From Prochlorococcus_E sp000760215 (GTDB lineage Bacteria > Cyanobacteriota > Cyanobacteriia > PCC-6307 > Cyanobiaceae): a DNA stretch of 64,000 nt. The position numbers and the translations under genes were made by a program. A model generated the notes under the pieces. That model made no database searches. It saw only the letters and a program-made list of their open reading frames with translations, and had not been told where the DNA came from. Location of the stretch: the NCBI RefSeq assembly GCF_047303175.1, contig NZ_CP138945.1, one strand, 5' to 3'. Within the stretch, counting starts at the first letter, position 1. Each line of letters opens with the position of its first letter. This document shows, in pieces, positions 42,994 to 52,648 of the stretch.

Positions 42994-43641
42994 ATGAGTG
43001 TTCAATTATTGAGTGATTATCAAAGGAGTAAAGATGACAATACAGATGATTCGATATTTTATTCTCAACCAAGATTTGTTCATCACTTAGATGAGGCATT
43101 TCGGCAAAGACTTACTGCTTTGTATAGAGAAAAGATCAAATCATCATGCATAATTTTAGATCTAATGTCTAGTTGGGTAAGCCATCTCCCAAAAGAAATT
43201 AAATACAAAAAAGTCATTGGTCATGGCCTTAACTTAATTGAACTGGAAAAAAATAAGCGCTTAGATTCCCATTGGGTTCAGGATTTAAATAGCAATCAGA
43301 ATTTACCGTTAGATGATGACTCAATTGATGTTTGTTTAATGGTTGCCGCATGGCAGTATTTACAGTATCCCGAAAACTTAGCGCTAGAGCTAAGGCGCGT
43401 AATAAGAGATCAAGGGCAATTGATAATTTCTTTTTCTAATAGAGCTTTTTGGAGCAAAGCTCCAAAAGTATGGACCGAAGGCTCAGATTTTGATCATATT
43501 AATTATATTAAAAATGTCTTATCTGCTCAGGGTTGGCCTGAGCCAGAGTACATTTACGAGTCAACAAAAAGAGAAGGCGCATTGTCTTTTTTAATGGGAC
43601 ATGGGGATCCTTTCTTCTCAGTCTTAGCATCAAATATCTAA
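42994..43641 (+). CDS. SAM-dependent methyltransferase (type 11-like)
   Basis: A 215-residue class I methyltransferase-like protein. Motif I is degenerate (CIILDLMSSWVSHLP), while IDVCLMVAAWQYLQYPENLA and ELRRVIRDQGQLIISFSNR match the post-I region of methyltransferase type 11. The usual GxGxG is missing, so binding or activity may be altered. No neighbour indicates a substrate. Confidence 0.75.
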   Translation: MSVQLLSDYQRSKDDNTDDSIFYSQPRFVHHLDEAFRQRLTALYREKIKSSCIILDLMSSWVSHLPKEIKYKKVIGHGLNLIELEKNKRLDSHWVQDLNSNQNLPLDDDSIDVCLMVAAWQYLQYPENLALELRRVIRDQGQLIISFSNRAFWSKAPKVWTEGSDFDHINYIKNVLSAQGWPEPEYIYESTKREGALSFLMGHGDPFFSVLASNI

Positions 43642-43801
43642 GATCTTATTTATAAAGAATGTGATTTATAGTAATTATAAGTTCTTAGCAAAACCCATCT
43701 TAAATTCAGAAGAATATTGCTCAATATATTTTACCTCATTTGTATTAATATAAATAATAATCCCACAAAGAATCATATAGTAGCAGGCTGATTTTAATCA
43801 A

Positions 43802-44092
43802 TTATAGATTACTTTTTTCAGGTGTTTCATTTTTATCAAAAATAAATTTAAGGACCAATATCGCTAATCCTAATACGAATGTTATAACATTAAATAAAAT
43901 AACAGGAAAAGAATGTATCTCCCATCCATAAACCTCCCAAAGCACTATTCCGAATATAAACATAATAAACATAACATATGAGATATCCTTAGCTGACTTT
44001 GAATTCCATACTTTTAGTAGTTGAGGGACGAATGCAACTGTTGTAAGTGTTCCCGCAACTAAACCAAGTAAATCTATAGAGTCAATGTTCAT
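43802..44092 (-). CDS. SemiSWEET-type PQ-loop sugar transporter
   Basis: A 96-residue three-helix protein with the motif TVAFVPQLLKVWNSKSAKDI, the PQ-loop of SemiSWEET transporters that work as dimers for sugar passage. Helices are near residues 5-24, 38-57 and 63-85. AAGGAG lies nine nt upstream of the start. Normal length. Confidence 0.9.
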   Translation of the reverse strand: MNIDSIDLLGLVAGTLTTVAFVPQLLKVWNSKSAKDISYVMFIMFIFGIVLWEVYGWEIHSFPVILFNVITFVLGLAILVLKFIFDKNETPEKSNL

Positions 44093-44367
44093 CAGAAATA
44101 ACTCCTTAAGGAATGAATAATTTTTGGCGGCTAAAAAGATTGCTGAAATATTAATATATATTATTTACAGATCTTTAGTCTACTAGCTTTACCTCTCATA
44201 GTGATTACAAATTAAATTCTCTTTAGGCTACTTTCCTCTTGCCATGGGAATGAAGCTATATCCCATCACATTAGTAGTTATTGCTTAGGTACTTTATCTA
44301 TTTTAATTATTTTGCAATAACATAGATATATTATGCTAAAACTAATTACCTAGATTTAAATATTTTA

Positions 44368-44514
44368 ATGCCTATCTCAAAAGACATCTTGACTATTGCT
44401 GAAGAGAAAGATTCTATAGATTCCTACTTTGAGTGTATTGCTTCTTGCGGTATAGACGAGAAAGACAATGAATGCGTTACAGAGTGCTTAGAAGTACATT
44501 TAAAACAGAATTGA
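44368..44514 (+). CDS. 48-residue twin-CX3C protein
   Basis: MPISKDILTIAEEKDSIDSY then F-E-C-I-A-S-C and, eight residues later, C-V-T-E-C. The two CX3C motifs could form two disulfides or bind a metal. Acidic and soluble, no leader, so a cytoplasmic role is likely. Monocistronic; function unknown. Confidence 0.7.
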   Translation: MPISKDILTIAEEKDSIDSYFECIASCGIDEKDNECVTECLEVHLKQN

Positions 44515-44579
44515 ACTTTTTGACAGCTTCTAATTAAGCCTTATATAAATCCTAAAAGCCTAGCTCTTGAAGATTCCTT

Positions 44580-44747
44580 TTATTCTTCATCGTTCTGGTT
44601 GCCTTTGAAAAAATTAGAAATAATCCCATAAAGGGCTCCAAATGCCCATGAACCTAATAAGAGCCCAACAACAACAAGTGCGATTGAGAATGCTGATACA
44701 CCAGCATCATTTGGTCCATAATGAATAGCAGGGTCAAAAGGGTCCAT
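44580..44747 (-). CDS. 55-residue single-pass membrane protein
   Basis: MDPFDPAIHYGPNDAGVSAF leads to one helix (IALVVVGLLLGSWAFGAL) and an acidic tail (GNQNDEE). Small, conserved-looking, probably thylakoid or plasma membrane. No known Psb/Psa family assigned. Confidence 0.75.
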   Translation of the reverse strand: MDPFDPAIHYGPNDAGVSAFSIALVVVGLLLGSWAFGALYGIISNFFKGNQNDEE

Positions 44748-44946
44748 AGGGGAAATTCATAAAGGATATCTCGGAAGACTCTTATGACTCATGAAAATCT
44801 TAAGAGTTGCTTTCTGTTCCTTAATACTAGATGGAACAATTAGAGCTTTCAAAAGAACTTTGTATTATTAAATTTCAAAAATTCTAAGAGTTCTGTAAAT
44901 AGTGTTTCTAAAGACAGTTAAAACATGTTTTTATTCTATAAAAAAA

Positions 44947-45135
44947 TTAACTGGAGAAGGACCTTATTAAGCCTGATTCAGATTGAGTCTTATGATTAAT
45001 CTGCCTTAAGTACCTTTTTCTTTGTCCGCTATCCTCTATTTCCACATGCCAACCACATGAAAGTCTATGGTCTATTTCTTCAAAGATAATAGAGTCTAAT
45101 AACCTTTTAGCAGGTCTCTTCTTTGGATTAATCAT
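44947..45135 (-). CDS. 62-residue hypothetical protein
   Basis: Basic soluble protein MINPKKRPAKRLLDSIIFEE with IDHRLSCGWHVEIEDSGQRK. The basic, His- and Trp-containing sequence suggests a real small protein. No family recognised. Confidence 0.55.
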   Translation of the reverse strand: MINPKKRPAKRLLDSIIFEEIDHRLSCGWHVEIEDSGQRKRYLRQINHKTQSESGLIRSFSS

Positions 45136-45217
45136 GTCTCTTTATAATAAAAATAAAGTATTTTGTCAATCCTTCCTATGATTTTGCATTGCTATCCCAA
45201 CAAATATAGTTTAACTC

Positions 45218-45631
45218 ATGAACATTAAAGGGAGTCGATTACTTGTTCTCCTACAAATAATTATAATACTATTAATAGGATCAAACTCAGCAATGGCTTT
45301 AGACAGCTCAGGTAATTTATCAGATTGCCTTATCAAAACTAATTGTATACGTGTTGAGTGGTCTTTCTCTAATTTAAATGAATCTTTTGATGCCCTAGTA
45401 AATATTGCCTCTTCATTACCTAGAGTCACTAAAATAGAAAGTAATCAGAACTATTGGCATGGCGTGGTAAGAAGCTTTGTATTTAGATTCCCAGATGATT
45501 TAGAGATTCTAAAAATCCCTTCTAAAAAGATAATTCAGGTGAAATCAGCCTCCAGGATAGGCGTAGGAGATCTTGGTGTAAATCAAAAGAGAATTAAAGA
45601 CTTATATTCAGAACTACAAAAATCTATCTAG
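45218..45631 (+). CDS. DUF1499 family exported protein
   Basis: A 137-residue protein with an N-terminal hydrophobic signal segment ending near NSAMA (cleavage after Ala) and the DUF1499 domain: NCIRVEWSFSNLNESFDALV, TKIESNQNYWHGVVRSFVFR and IIQVKSASRIGVGDLGVNQK. The domain is common near photosynthetic membranes but its role is unknown. Confidence 0.85.
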   Translation: MNIKGSRLLVLLQIIIILLIGSNSAMALDSSGNLSDCLIKTNCIRVEWSFSNLNESFDALVNIASSLPRVTKIESNQNYWHGVVRSFVFRFPDDLEILKIPSKKIIQVKSASRIGVGDLGVNQKRIKDLYSELQKSI

Positions 45632-45663
45632 GTGAACTTAGGAATTCTCCTAAGTATGATTCT

Positions 45664-45972
45664 TTAATCTTCTTTTTCTGATGCTTTTAAGGCTTGCAAG
45701 GCCATTTTTATATGCGCTTCCATAGCCCCAAGCGCTAAAAGACTTCTAGAGCCTTTTGATTTAACTATAGAATTTTCAAATTCACCAAGACTATCTAGTA
45801 AGTCTTTGCTCGCTGAAGACCAATTAACAACTAAACGTTGAAACGACTCTTCCTTATCTATAGATCCCTGGCAATAAGATGAAGACCCAGTTAAGTCTGG
45901 TTTTGCATCTGTTAGCAAACTATTTAGTTTTTTGTAGCTTATCGATTCTGGGACAGGAAGGATTTCGCTCAT
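45664..45972 (-). CDS. 102-residue hypothetical protein
   Basis: Start ATG 45972 is chosen because AGGTGG lies 6-7 nt upstream; a GTG three codons earlier is also open. The protein is helical with one cysteine (SSSYCQGS) and a C-terminal LGAMEAHIKMALQALKAS. No family recognised. Confidence 0.7.
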   Translation of the reverse strand: MSEILPVPESISYKKLNSLLTDAKPDLTGSSSYCQGSIDKEESFQRLVVNWSSASKDLLDSLGEFENSIVKSKGSRSLLALGAMEAHIKMALQALKASEKED

Positions 45973-46133
45973 GACAACCACCTAGATTTTTATCTCAATA
46001 TATCCTATAAACTGAAAGTTAATAGTTCTAGACTGGTGTAATCACCGCCATGCTATTAACCTCTTATTTATAATTAAATTTCGAGCCTAAGCTCTCTTCA
46101 AATCATATAAAAGTTTTCTCAAAGGGTTTTATT

Positions 46134-47537
46134 TTAGAAATGCTTCTTTATTAATTCTTGAAAGTGATTTCCCCGCTCCTCAAAGTTATTGTATAAGTCG
46201 AAGCTAGCACAAGCAGGTGAGAGTAAAATGGTTTTAATTGCTCTCTTTAAATAGATTTCAGATGATATTTCAACTGCTTCATTTAGCGTTTTTACGCTAT
46301 AAACTTTACCTATAAAACCATTGCTTATTAATAATTTTCTTAATTTTTCTTTACTTTCTCCAAAAAGAATAACTGTGGAGACTTTCTGCTGAATATTTTT
46401 TATCCATTGAGTGGGGTCACCTTTTTTTAATTGACCGCCTGCAATAAGTATAGCTGGTCCTATAACTGATTTTAGAGCAATTGATGATGAATCAAAATTT
46501 GTAGCTTTACTATCATTAAAAATATCTAAGTTCTTACTTGAATATACCTTTTGAAACCTGTGTTCTATACCTTGGAAACTACTTATAGCTTTCTCAATTT
46601 GTTTTGACGAAACACCTATTTCTCGTGCTGCAGCTGTAACTAATAATAAGTTTTGCAGATTATGTTCTCCACAGATATTTAGAACAGATGAGTCAAATAA
46701 AGGTTGTCCTCTTTCTGAGACTTTACCGTCTGAGTCTATCCAAAAATCTATGGGATTGATATCTTTGTTTAAGCTTGGATTACTAGTACTAACCCATATT
46801 CCATCTGGCAATGTTGACTTATTATTCCTTAAGTATTCATCATCAGCATTATAAATTCGTACCGAAGAATTTTCTATTAATTGACGTTTGATCCTGATGT
46901 AATTTTCGATTGATCCGTGCCTTTCAAGATGATCTGGAGTCAAAGTTGTCCATATTCCTATTTGAGGTGAAATTTCAGGAGCAGTCTCTATTTGATAACT
47001 GCTTAACTCCATTATCAACCATTTTGTTTTTTGTTCAGGTGATTTGTCTAATTCTATTGCAAGTTCACATGCGGCCTTCCCAACATTCCCTCCCAGGCGA
47101 GAGTTTATAAAGCTCTGGTTTAAAACATGATTAAGCAAATGGGTAACTGTTGTTTTGCCATTAGTACCTGTTATCCCAACCCAAGGAATATTTTTAAGGT
47201 ATTGCCAAGCTATTGAAATTTCTGATTTAACCCTTATTCCTTTTTCTCTTAGAAAATTAAGCGTAGGGTTATCCCAAGGAATCCCAGGACTAGTTATTAC
47301 CAAATCAATATAAGGCAACCATGGTTTAAAGCTGCTTATTGCAAGAGGTTTCCCAAGTTCTACTCTGATTCCCTTATCTTCTAAATCCTTAGCTAATTTA
47401 ATTAAAGTTTTTTGCTGAGACTTTTCCAAAACAATAACTTTTTGACCTTTATTATTTAGCAGTTTTGCAACTGCCATCCCAGAGCTTCCCAAGCCTATTA
47501 TGAGTGTTGCTTTATTGGGATGATCAAATCTGTTCAC
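46134..47537 (-). CDS. murD: UDP-N-acetylmuramoylalanine-D-glutamate ligase
   Basis: A 467-residue Mur ligase of peptidoglycan synthesis that adds D-glutamate to UDP-MurNAc-L-Ala. The ATP motif is GITGTNGKTTVTHLLNHVL, with LTPDHLERHGS and the carbamylated-lysine/ligand region FNDSKATNFDSSSIAL. Domain order and length are normal. It is downstream of tRNA-Val on the same strand. Confidence 0.96.
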   Translation of the reverse strand: MNRFDHPNKATLIIGLGSSGMAVAKLLNNKGQKVIVLEKSQQKTLIKLAKDLEDKGIRVELGKPLAISSFKPWLPYIDLVITSPGIPWDNPTLNFLREKGIRVKSEISIAWQYLKNIPWVGITGTNGKTTVTHLLNHVLNQSFINSRLGGNVGKAACELAIELDKSPEQKTKWLIMELSSYQIETAPEISPQIGIWTTLTPDHLERHGSIENYIRIKRQLIENSSVRIYNADDEYLRNNKSTLPDGIWVSTSNPSLNKDINPIDFWIDSDGKVSERGQPLFDSSVLNICGEHNLQNLLLVTAAAREIGVSSKQIEKAISSFQGIEHRFQKVYSSKNLDIFNDSKATNFDSSSIALKSVIGPAILIAGGQLKKGDPTQWIKNIQQKVSTVILFGESKEKLRKLLISNGFIGKVYSVKTLNEAVEISSEIYLKRAIKTILLSPACASFDLYNNFEERGNHFQELIKKHF

Positions 47538-47543
47538 AGGAAA

Positions 47544-47615
47544 TGGGCGATACTGGAATCGAACCAGTGACTCCTACCGTGTCAAGGTAGTGCTCTACCT
47601 CTGAGCTAATCGCCC
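47544..47615 (-). tRNA. tRNA-Val (GAC anticodon)
   Basis: 72 nt folding as a cloverleaf with acceptor pair GGGCGAT/ATCGCCC, T-loop TTCGATTCC and an anticodon loop CTTGACA with GAC. The CCA end is not encoded. It lies between murD and the S4-domain gene, same strand as both. Confidence 0.95.
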
Positions 47616-47693
47616 GAAGAAAAACCGACAAGAAGTTTAGTCCTAACTTAGGGTTCTTTTTAGCCAAGGTAGCAGTAAAGGCTTCTAGATAAT

Positions 47694-48485
47694 TTATTTT
47701 TTTATTAACTCCACTCTCCAACGTTCTTTCTTAGTCAGATTAAGGTCGAGTATTTCTATACTCCCCCTCCCTTCCATTTGAATTCTGTCACCTATAGAGA
47801 TTGGTCTGCTAACGCTATTTATAGGTTGCCAATTAAGTCTTATTTTCCCTTCTTTTATTTGCTTTACAATCCTAGCTCTTGAGAAACCAAAACCTGCCGA
47901 GGCAATAGCATCTAATCTTTTAGAAGCCTCTACAGAGATGATCTTTCTGGTATTGCTATATGAAGGCAATCTCAATTCTGAAAGATCTAAAGCTTTAAAT
48001 GTAACTTCTACATCTCTTATGAAACCTTTACAATTATAAAGAGATTGCAAGGCCTCTGATGTACAGATTGCTTGAGCACCTCTATCCCCAGTTATCCATA
48101 TATCTCCGATTGAGCCGTATTCAATTCCTAACACTTTAAGCAATGCATTTTGAAAATCTTCAGGACTAGTTTTATCAAATAAAAAATTACCTTCTATTTT
48201 GATTGCACCTATAGGTAATTGCTTTAGATCTAAAATATCTTCAATACTATCTCTCTTAATTAAAATTCTTTGGCGTTCAGCATTTGGATAACCACCATTA
48301 CTATAAAAATTTATATCAGCAATTCCTTCAAATATTTTGATTGCTTCATCCCTTACTGGAGCTGGGATAAAAGGTGTCCAAAATGATTCCCATGTAATGA
48401 AAACTCTTTCTACAATAGTCAAAAGTTGGTCTATCTCTTTTTTATAGATACAGCCTTTAAGTAATTTTTTTCTGGAAAGTTTCAA
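47694..48485 (-). CDS. Photosystem II S4 domain protein
   Basis: A 263-residue protein with an early basic region, an IP-like middle and a C-terminal S4 RNA-binding motif (LDAIASAGFGFSRARIVKQI, KEGKIRLNWQPINS). It matches the cyanobacterial photosystem II S4 domain protein. The start overlaps the stop of the upstream 187-residue gene by 4 nt. Confidence 0.9.
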   Translation of the reverse strand: MKLSRKKLLKGCIYKKEIDQLLTIVERVFITWESFWTPFIPAPVRDEAIKIFEGIADINFYSNGGYPNAERQRILIKRDSIEDILDLKQLPIGAIKIEGNFLFDKTSPEDFQNALLKVLGIEYGSIGDIWITGDRGAQAICTSEALQSLYNCKGFIRDVEVTFKALDLSELRLPSYSNTRKIISVEASKRLDAIASAGFGFSRARIVKQIKEGKIRLNWQPINSVSRPISIGDRIQMEGRGSIEILDLNLTKKERWRVELIKK

Positions 48486-49045
48486 ATTAAACTAAGATTA
48501 ATTGTTTCAATTGGATCTATTTCCTTTATAAGTTGCCAGGGCAATTCTATCTCAAACGGTGTTTCCATAAGAATCAGCCAAAATCCTTGCTCATTTCGCT
48601 TGAAAAGCGCCTTGAGATCCTCCTGAGATGTATTAACACTTCTTGCTCCAAAAAAACTGCCTATCCAGCCAGAAACCATCCCCAGAAGGCCTCCCAGGAA
48701 GGTTTGGGTGGCTCGGCTAAATCCAAATGCAGAAAAGGTTTCTAAGTTTGTCATTCCTGCAAAAGTTAATCCTGCTATAAAGCCAAAAGGCATAAGCCAT
48801 AGTGACATTTTCTTTTGCCTATCTTTCCTAGACAGATCAGGGTTAAACATTTCCAACTCATTTATTTTGACTTTAGGAGGGTGATCTTTTGAAACCCTTA
48901 CTTCTGTTGTTCTCAAGCTATCTGTTTTATCTGTTTTTGGCTCTATGACTTGAAAGTTGGAGATTGTAGTAGAACTAGAATTTAACTTTTCCCAGAATTC
49001 ATATACTGTTTTTTCATGTTCAAGTACCAATATGCAAATCGCCAT
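48482..49045 (-). CDS. Conserved membrane protein
   Basis: A 187-residue protein starting MAICILVLEHEKTVYEFWEK (ATG 49045; a longer frame starts at 49060). A soluble N-terminal half is followed by two glycine-rich helices (MPFGFIAGLTFAG, FLGGLLGMVSGWIGSFFGAR) and a soluble end. Known widely in cyanobacteria next to serA, function unknown. It is divergent from serA, about 100 nt apart. Confidence 0.8.
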   Translation of the reverse strand: MAICILVLEHEKTVYEFWEKLNSSSTTISNFQVIEPKTDKTDSLRTTEVRVSKDHPPKVKINELEMFNPDLSRKDRQKKMSLWLMPFGFIAGLTFAGMTNLETFSAFGFSRATQTFLGGLLGMVSGWIGSFFGARSVNTSQEDLKALFKRNEQGFWLILMETPFEIELPWQLIKEIDPIETINLSLI

Positions 49046-49145
49046 GAGAATGCTCCTCAATTGTTTAAATTCTGACCTGTGTTATGGAAAACTGATCAAA
49101 AACATTTTGCTCATTAAAGTCTATTCAGGCATAGTTTCGCCTTAA

Positions 49146-50732
49146 ATGACAAAAGTTCTTGTTTCAGACCATGTTGACCAATCAGGGATCAACATCCTCA
49201 GTCAAGTATCTCAAGTTGATCAACGAGTAGGCCTTTCCGAAGACCAACTCAAGCAAATCATAGGCGATTATGACGCCTTAATGATCCGCTCAGGTACTCA
49301 AGTTACCGCTGAAATAATAGATTCAGCAGAAAATCTTCGAATCATTGGAAGAGCTGGTGTAGGAGTAGATAACGTTGATGTAAAAGCAGCAACCAAGAGA
49401 GGAGTAATAGTTGTCAACTCGCCTGGTGGTAATACTATTGCCGCAGCTGAACATGCACTTGCATTACTATTAGCGCTTTCCAGGCATATTCCACAAGCAC
49501 ATTCGAGCACAATCGCTGGAAATTGGGATAGGAAAAAGTTTGTTGGCAATGAACTTTATAAAAAAGTTTTAGGTGTAATGGGGCTTGGCAAAATAGGTTC
49601 CCATGTTGCAAAAGTTGCCAATGCGATGGGAATGAATGTCATTGCATTTGACCCTTTTGTTTCTGCAGAAAGGGCTCTCCAAATGCAAGTACAACTTAGT
49701 TCGATAGAAGAACTTTTTGAAAAGGCTGATTTCATTACTCTTCATTTGCCTAGAACTCCTGAAACGGAAAATCTCGTTGACATGAAATTACTCTCAACTA
49801 TGAAACAAAATGCGAGATTAGTTAATTGTGCTAGAGGTGGAATTATTGATGAATCTGCTCTGGCAAATGCATTGAACTCAAATATTATTGCTGGTGCAGC
49901 TTTAGATGTTTATGCAAAAGAACCATTAGATATTAGCTCCCCACTCCTAAGTATTAAAAGCAACCTTATTCTCACTCCACATTTAGGAGCTTCAACCGTA
50001 GAGGCCCAAGAGAATGTAGCTATTGACGTTGCAGAACAAATTAGAGATGTTCTCTTAGGACTCCCAGCTAGAAGTGCAGTAAATATTCCTGGCCTTTCAG
50101 CAGAAATAATGGATAGCCTTAAACCTCATTTGCAACTTGCAGAGACGCTTGGTTTATTGCTAAGTCAACTTTCAGGTGGTCAGGTTCAGAAAATCGAAGT
50201 TCGTTTAAAAGGGGAATTTGCCCAACATCCTTCACAACCCTTAGTAGTAGCAAGCCTAAAAGGCTTACTTTCCAGTGCCTTGGGCGACAGAATCAACTAT
50301 GTTAATGCCTCCTTAGAAGCTCAAGGCAGAGGAATAAATGTTGATGAACTCAAAGATGAAGCTAGCCCTGATTTCCCAGGAGGATCTCTTCAACTAACTG
50401 CTGTTACCGACAATGGTGCTCATAGCCTTACGGGTACAGTTCTTGCAGATGGTGATTTAAGACTTTCAAGCATCGATGAATTCCCTGTAAATGTCTCCCC
50501 AAGCAGACATATGCTTTTTACTAGACATCGTGATATGCCAGGTATTATTGGCAAGCTTGGCTCATTACTTGGCACTCATAATGTAAATATCGCAGCTATG
50601 CAAGTTGGTCGAAAAATAGTAAGAGGAGAAGCTGTAATGGTTTTAAGTGTGGATGATCCCATACCATCTGAGCTCCTTATTTCGATTCTTGATGTAAAAG
50701 GGATTAATCAGGCTCATTCACTTACTTTGTAA
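49146..50732 (+). CDS. serA: D-3-phosphoglycerate dehydrogenase
   Basis: A 528-residue long-form SerA, first enzyme of serine synthesis from 3-phosphoglycerate. The NAD motif is VLGVMGLGKIGSHVAKVANAMG, with GGIIDESALANAL and the catalytic Glu/His in LILTPHLGAS. A middle ASB-like domain and a C-terminal ACT domain (HRDMPGIIGKLGSLLGTHNV) follow. Length is normal. Confidence 0.97.
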   Translation: MTKVLVSDHVDQSGINILSQVSQVDQRVGLSEDQLKQIIGDYDALMIRSGTQVTAEIIDSAENLRIIGRAGVGVDNVDVKAATKRGVIVVNSPGGNTIAAAEHALALLLALSRHIPQAHSSTIAGNWDRKKFVGNELYKKVLGVMGLGKIGSHVAKVANAMGMNVIAFDPFVSAERALQMQVQLSSIEELFEKADFITLHLPRTPETENLVDMKLLSTMKQNARLVNCARGGIIDESALANALNSNIIAGAALDVYAKEPLDISSPLLSIKSNLILTPHLGASTVEAQENVAIDVAEQIRDVLLGLPARSAVNIPGLSAEIMDSLKPHLQLAETLGLLLSQLSGGQVQKIEVRLKGEFAQHPSQPLVVASLKGLLSSALGDRINYVNASLEAQGRGINVDELKDEASPDFPGGSLQLTAVTDNGAHSLTGTVLADGDLRLSSIDEFPVNVSPSRHMLFTRHRDMPGIIGKLGSLLGTHNVNIAAMQVGRKIVRGEAVMVLSVDDPIPSELLISILDVKGINQAHSLTL

Positions 50733-50757
50733 ATCTACCTAAATTAATATTAATCAA

Positions 50758-51672
50758 GTGGTAGATTCTTCAATTTTTTTTTGGTGGAAAATAGAAATAA
50801 CCTTCTTTCATGAATTAGAGGAAAGCTTGATATCACAATTGAATGGTTTGGGTATAAATAATTACGCAATAGAGCTTTCAATAAAAAATTCTTTTCGTCA
50901 AACTCTTAGTGCATGGCTTCCCTCTGATGAATGGTCAAAAAATGATCGCGATGGATTACAAATTGATTTACATTGTTTGTCAAAAAGTTATCCAGGCGAA
51001 CAATTTTCTATTAAATGGGAAAAAGTTTCTAATAAGGATTGGAGCTCAATCTGGAAGAAATACTGGGCTCCTAATCCAATAGGTGAAAAGATTTTAATCT
51101 TGCCATCCTGGCTTGATTTGCCTGCCCAATATTCTAATCGAACAGTCCTAAAACTTGACCCAGGGAGTGCCTTCGGAACAGGTAGTCATCAAACCACTCG
51201 TTTATGCTTGGAAGCACTTGAAAGCTTTCCTCTTAAAGGAATTAGAGTCGCAGATATAGGTTGTGGAAGTGGAATTCTAGGGATAGCAGCACTCCGCCTT
51301 GGTGCTAAAGAAGTTAATGCTGTAGACATTGATCTTTCAGCTGTAAAAGCAACCTCTGAAAATGCTTTATTAAATGATTTAAATCAAACGCAATTAGCAG
51401 TTTCTTTAGGCTCTCTTGATGTTTTAAAAATGCAGTTAAAAAACAACAAAGCTGATTTGATTATTTGCAATACCCTGGCTCATGTTATTAAAGACCTTGC
51501 TCCTAAATTTGACCTTATCGGCTCAGATAAAAGCCATCTTCTCTTAAGTGGTTTATTAGTTCATCAAGTTGCTGATCTAACTAGCTTTCTCTCTATATTG
51601 GGATGGGGTCTTCTCGCCTCTTACCGATGTGACGAATGGTCATTAATCCACCTATGCAGAAAGGCCAGCTAA
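50758..51672 (+). CDS. prmA: Ribosomal protein L11 methyltransferase
   Basis: A 304-residue protein from GTG 50758. The SAM motif is VADIGCGSGILGIAALRLGA, the substrate-side motif PGSAFGTGSHQTTRLCLEAL. These match PrmA, which methylates L11. The N-terminal L11-recognition domain is present. It follows serA after 25 nt and is probably co-transcribed. Confidence 0.95.
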   Translation: MVDSSIFFWWKIEITFFHELEESLISQLNGLGINNYAIELSIKNSFRQTLSAWLPSDEWSKNDRDGLQIDLHCLSKSYPGEQFSIKWEKVSNKDWSSIWKKYWAPNPIGEKILILPSWLDLPAQYSNRTVLKLDPGSAFGTGSHQTTRLCLEALESFPLKGIRVADIGCGSGILGIAALRLGAKEVNAVDIDLSAVKATSENALLNDLNQTQLAVSLGSLDVLKMQLKNNKADLIICNTLAHVIKDLAPKFDLIGSDKSHLLLSGLLVHQVADLTSFLSILGWGLLASYRCDEWSLIHLCRKAS

Positions 51673-51838
51673 CCGCAAGGACTCATAAGTTTATCTTATG
51701 TATAACTGCGTTTATATTGGATTGATTGTTATTTATAACAATTAAAGGCCACATTTGACCCAATACAGTGTAAAAAGGATTCATCTTGAGGTGATAATTT
51801 TTACCTCCAATCCCATAGTTTCCCTTTTTTGATATCCC

Positions 51839-52138
51839 ATGGCTTCTTACAAAGTCACCCTCGTTAGCGAAAGTGAAGGTTTAAATCAAACCATTGAAGT
51901 ACCTGACGATCAGTACATTCTTGATGCTGCGGAAGAGCAGGGTATCGACCTTCCTTATTCTTGCAGAGCAGGTGCTTGTTCAACCTGTGCTGGCAAAATC
52001 ACCGCTGGGACCGTAGATCAATCTGATCAAAGTTTCTTAGATGATGATCAACTTGAGGCAGGCTTTGTGTTGACTTGTGTTGCTTACCCTACCTCTGATG
52101 TAACCATTACAACTCACGCTGAGGAAGAGTTGTACTAA
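51839..52138 (+). CDS. petF: Plant-type 2Fe-2S ferredoxin I
   Basis: A 99-residue ferredoxin with the full cluster motif CRAGACSTC and the fourth ligand in LTCVAYP. It accepts electrons from photosystem I and feeds FNR and other reductases. It is separated from prmA by 166 nt, so it has its own promoter, and ends at a strong terminator. Confidence 0.98.
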   Translation: MASYKVTLVSESEGLNQTIEVPDDQYILDAAEEQGIDLPYSCRAGACSTCAGKITAGTVDQSDQSFLDDDQLEAGFVLTCVAYPTSDVTITTHAEEELY

Positions 52139-52191
52139 AAACTAACTGTTTTTTTCAAATAATTAGTTTGATACTTGCGAATAAGCTCTTA

Positions 52192-52224
52192 ATCAGTCAC
52201 CCTCTATAGGTGGCTGATTTTTTT
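52192..52224 (+). terminator. Intrinsic terminator after petF
   Basis: An 11-bp stem AATCAGTCACC (52192-52202) / GGTGGCTGATT (52209-52219), one T-G pair, 6-nt loop, followed by T5. Confidence 0.93.
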
Positions 52225-52282
52225 AACTAAATTTTTATTCGTGGGAACCTACTCATTATCTAACGAAAAAGAAGACAATATC

Positions 52283-52648
52283 ATGGAGCATGGCAGCGTA
52301 CATGCTAGTGAGGGGGGCCATTTTAGTTATCGTGTCATAGGACCATGTTGCAGACTTTTTGATAGAGAAGATCTGCCTTGGCCTTCTTGTAGCTTGGCCT
52401 TCAAAAAAGCTTATGGTATCAACAAAAGCAAGCAACCTAGTTGGAGAAGGATTGGAAGTCGTTTCGTCCCTGATATTGCTGCTAGACGCTGTCCTTCATA
52501 TTCAGTAGATATTATCCAACCTGGATTTAAGGCAACTCCAACAATACTCACTTTTTTTTCATCTCGATTTGAAGAGACTATGCAAGAGTGGTGGTACAGC
52601 AGGCATCCAAAATCGAAACAAGCATCTAATATTTATCCTTCTGAATAA
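52283..52648 (+). CDS. 121-residue conserved hypothetical protein
   Basis: ATG 52283 is chosen over GTG 52241 because the latter lies only 17 nt after the petF terminator. The protein has FSYRVIGPCCRLFDREDLPW (adjacent cysteines), SWRRIGSRFVPDIAARRCPS and a hydrophobic strand-rich middle. No family recognised. It follows petF. Confidence 0.75.
   Translation: MEHGSVHASEGGHFSYRVIGPCCRLFDREDLPWPSCSLAFKKAYGINKSKQPSWRRIGSRFVPDIAARRCPSYSVDIIQPGFKATPTILTFFSSRFEETMQEWWYSRHPKSKQASNIYPSE

Noticed and set aside
47524..47721. Minus-strand 65-codon frame
   Set aside because: It runs through the tRNA-Val gene and is a shadow.
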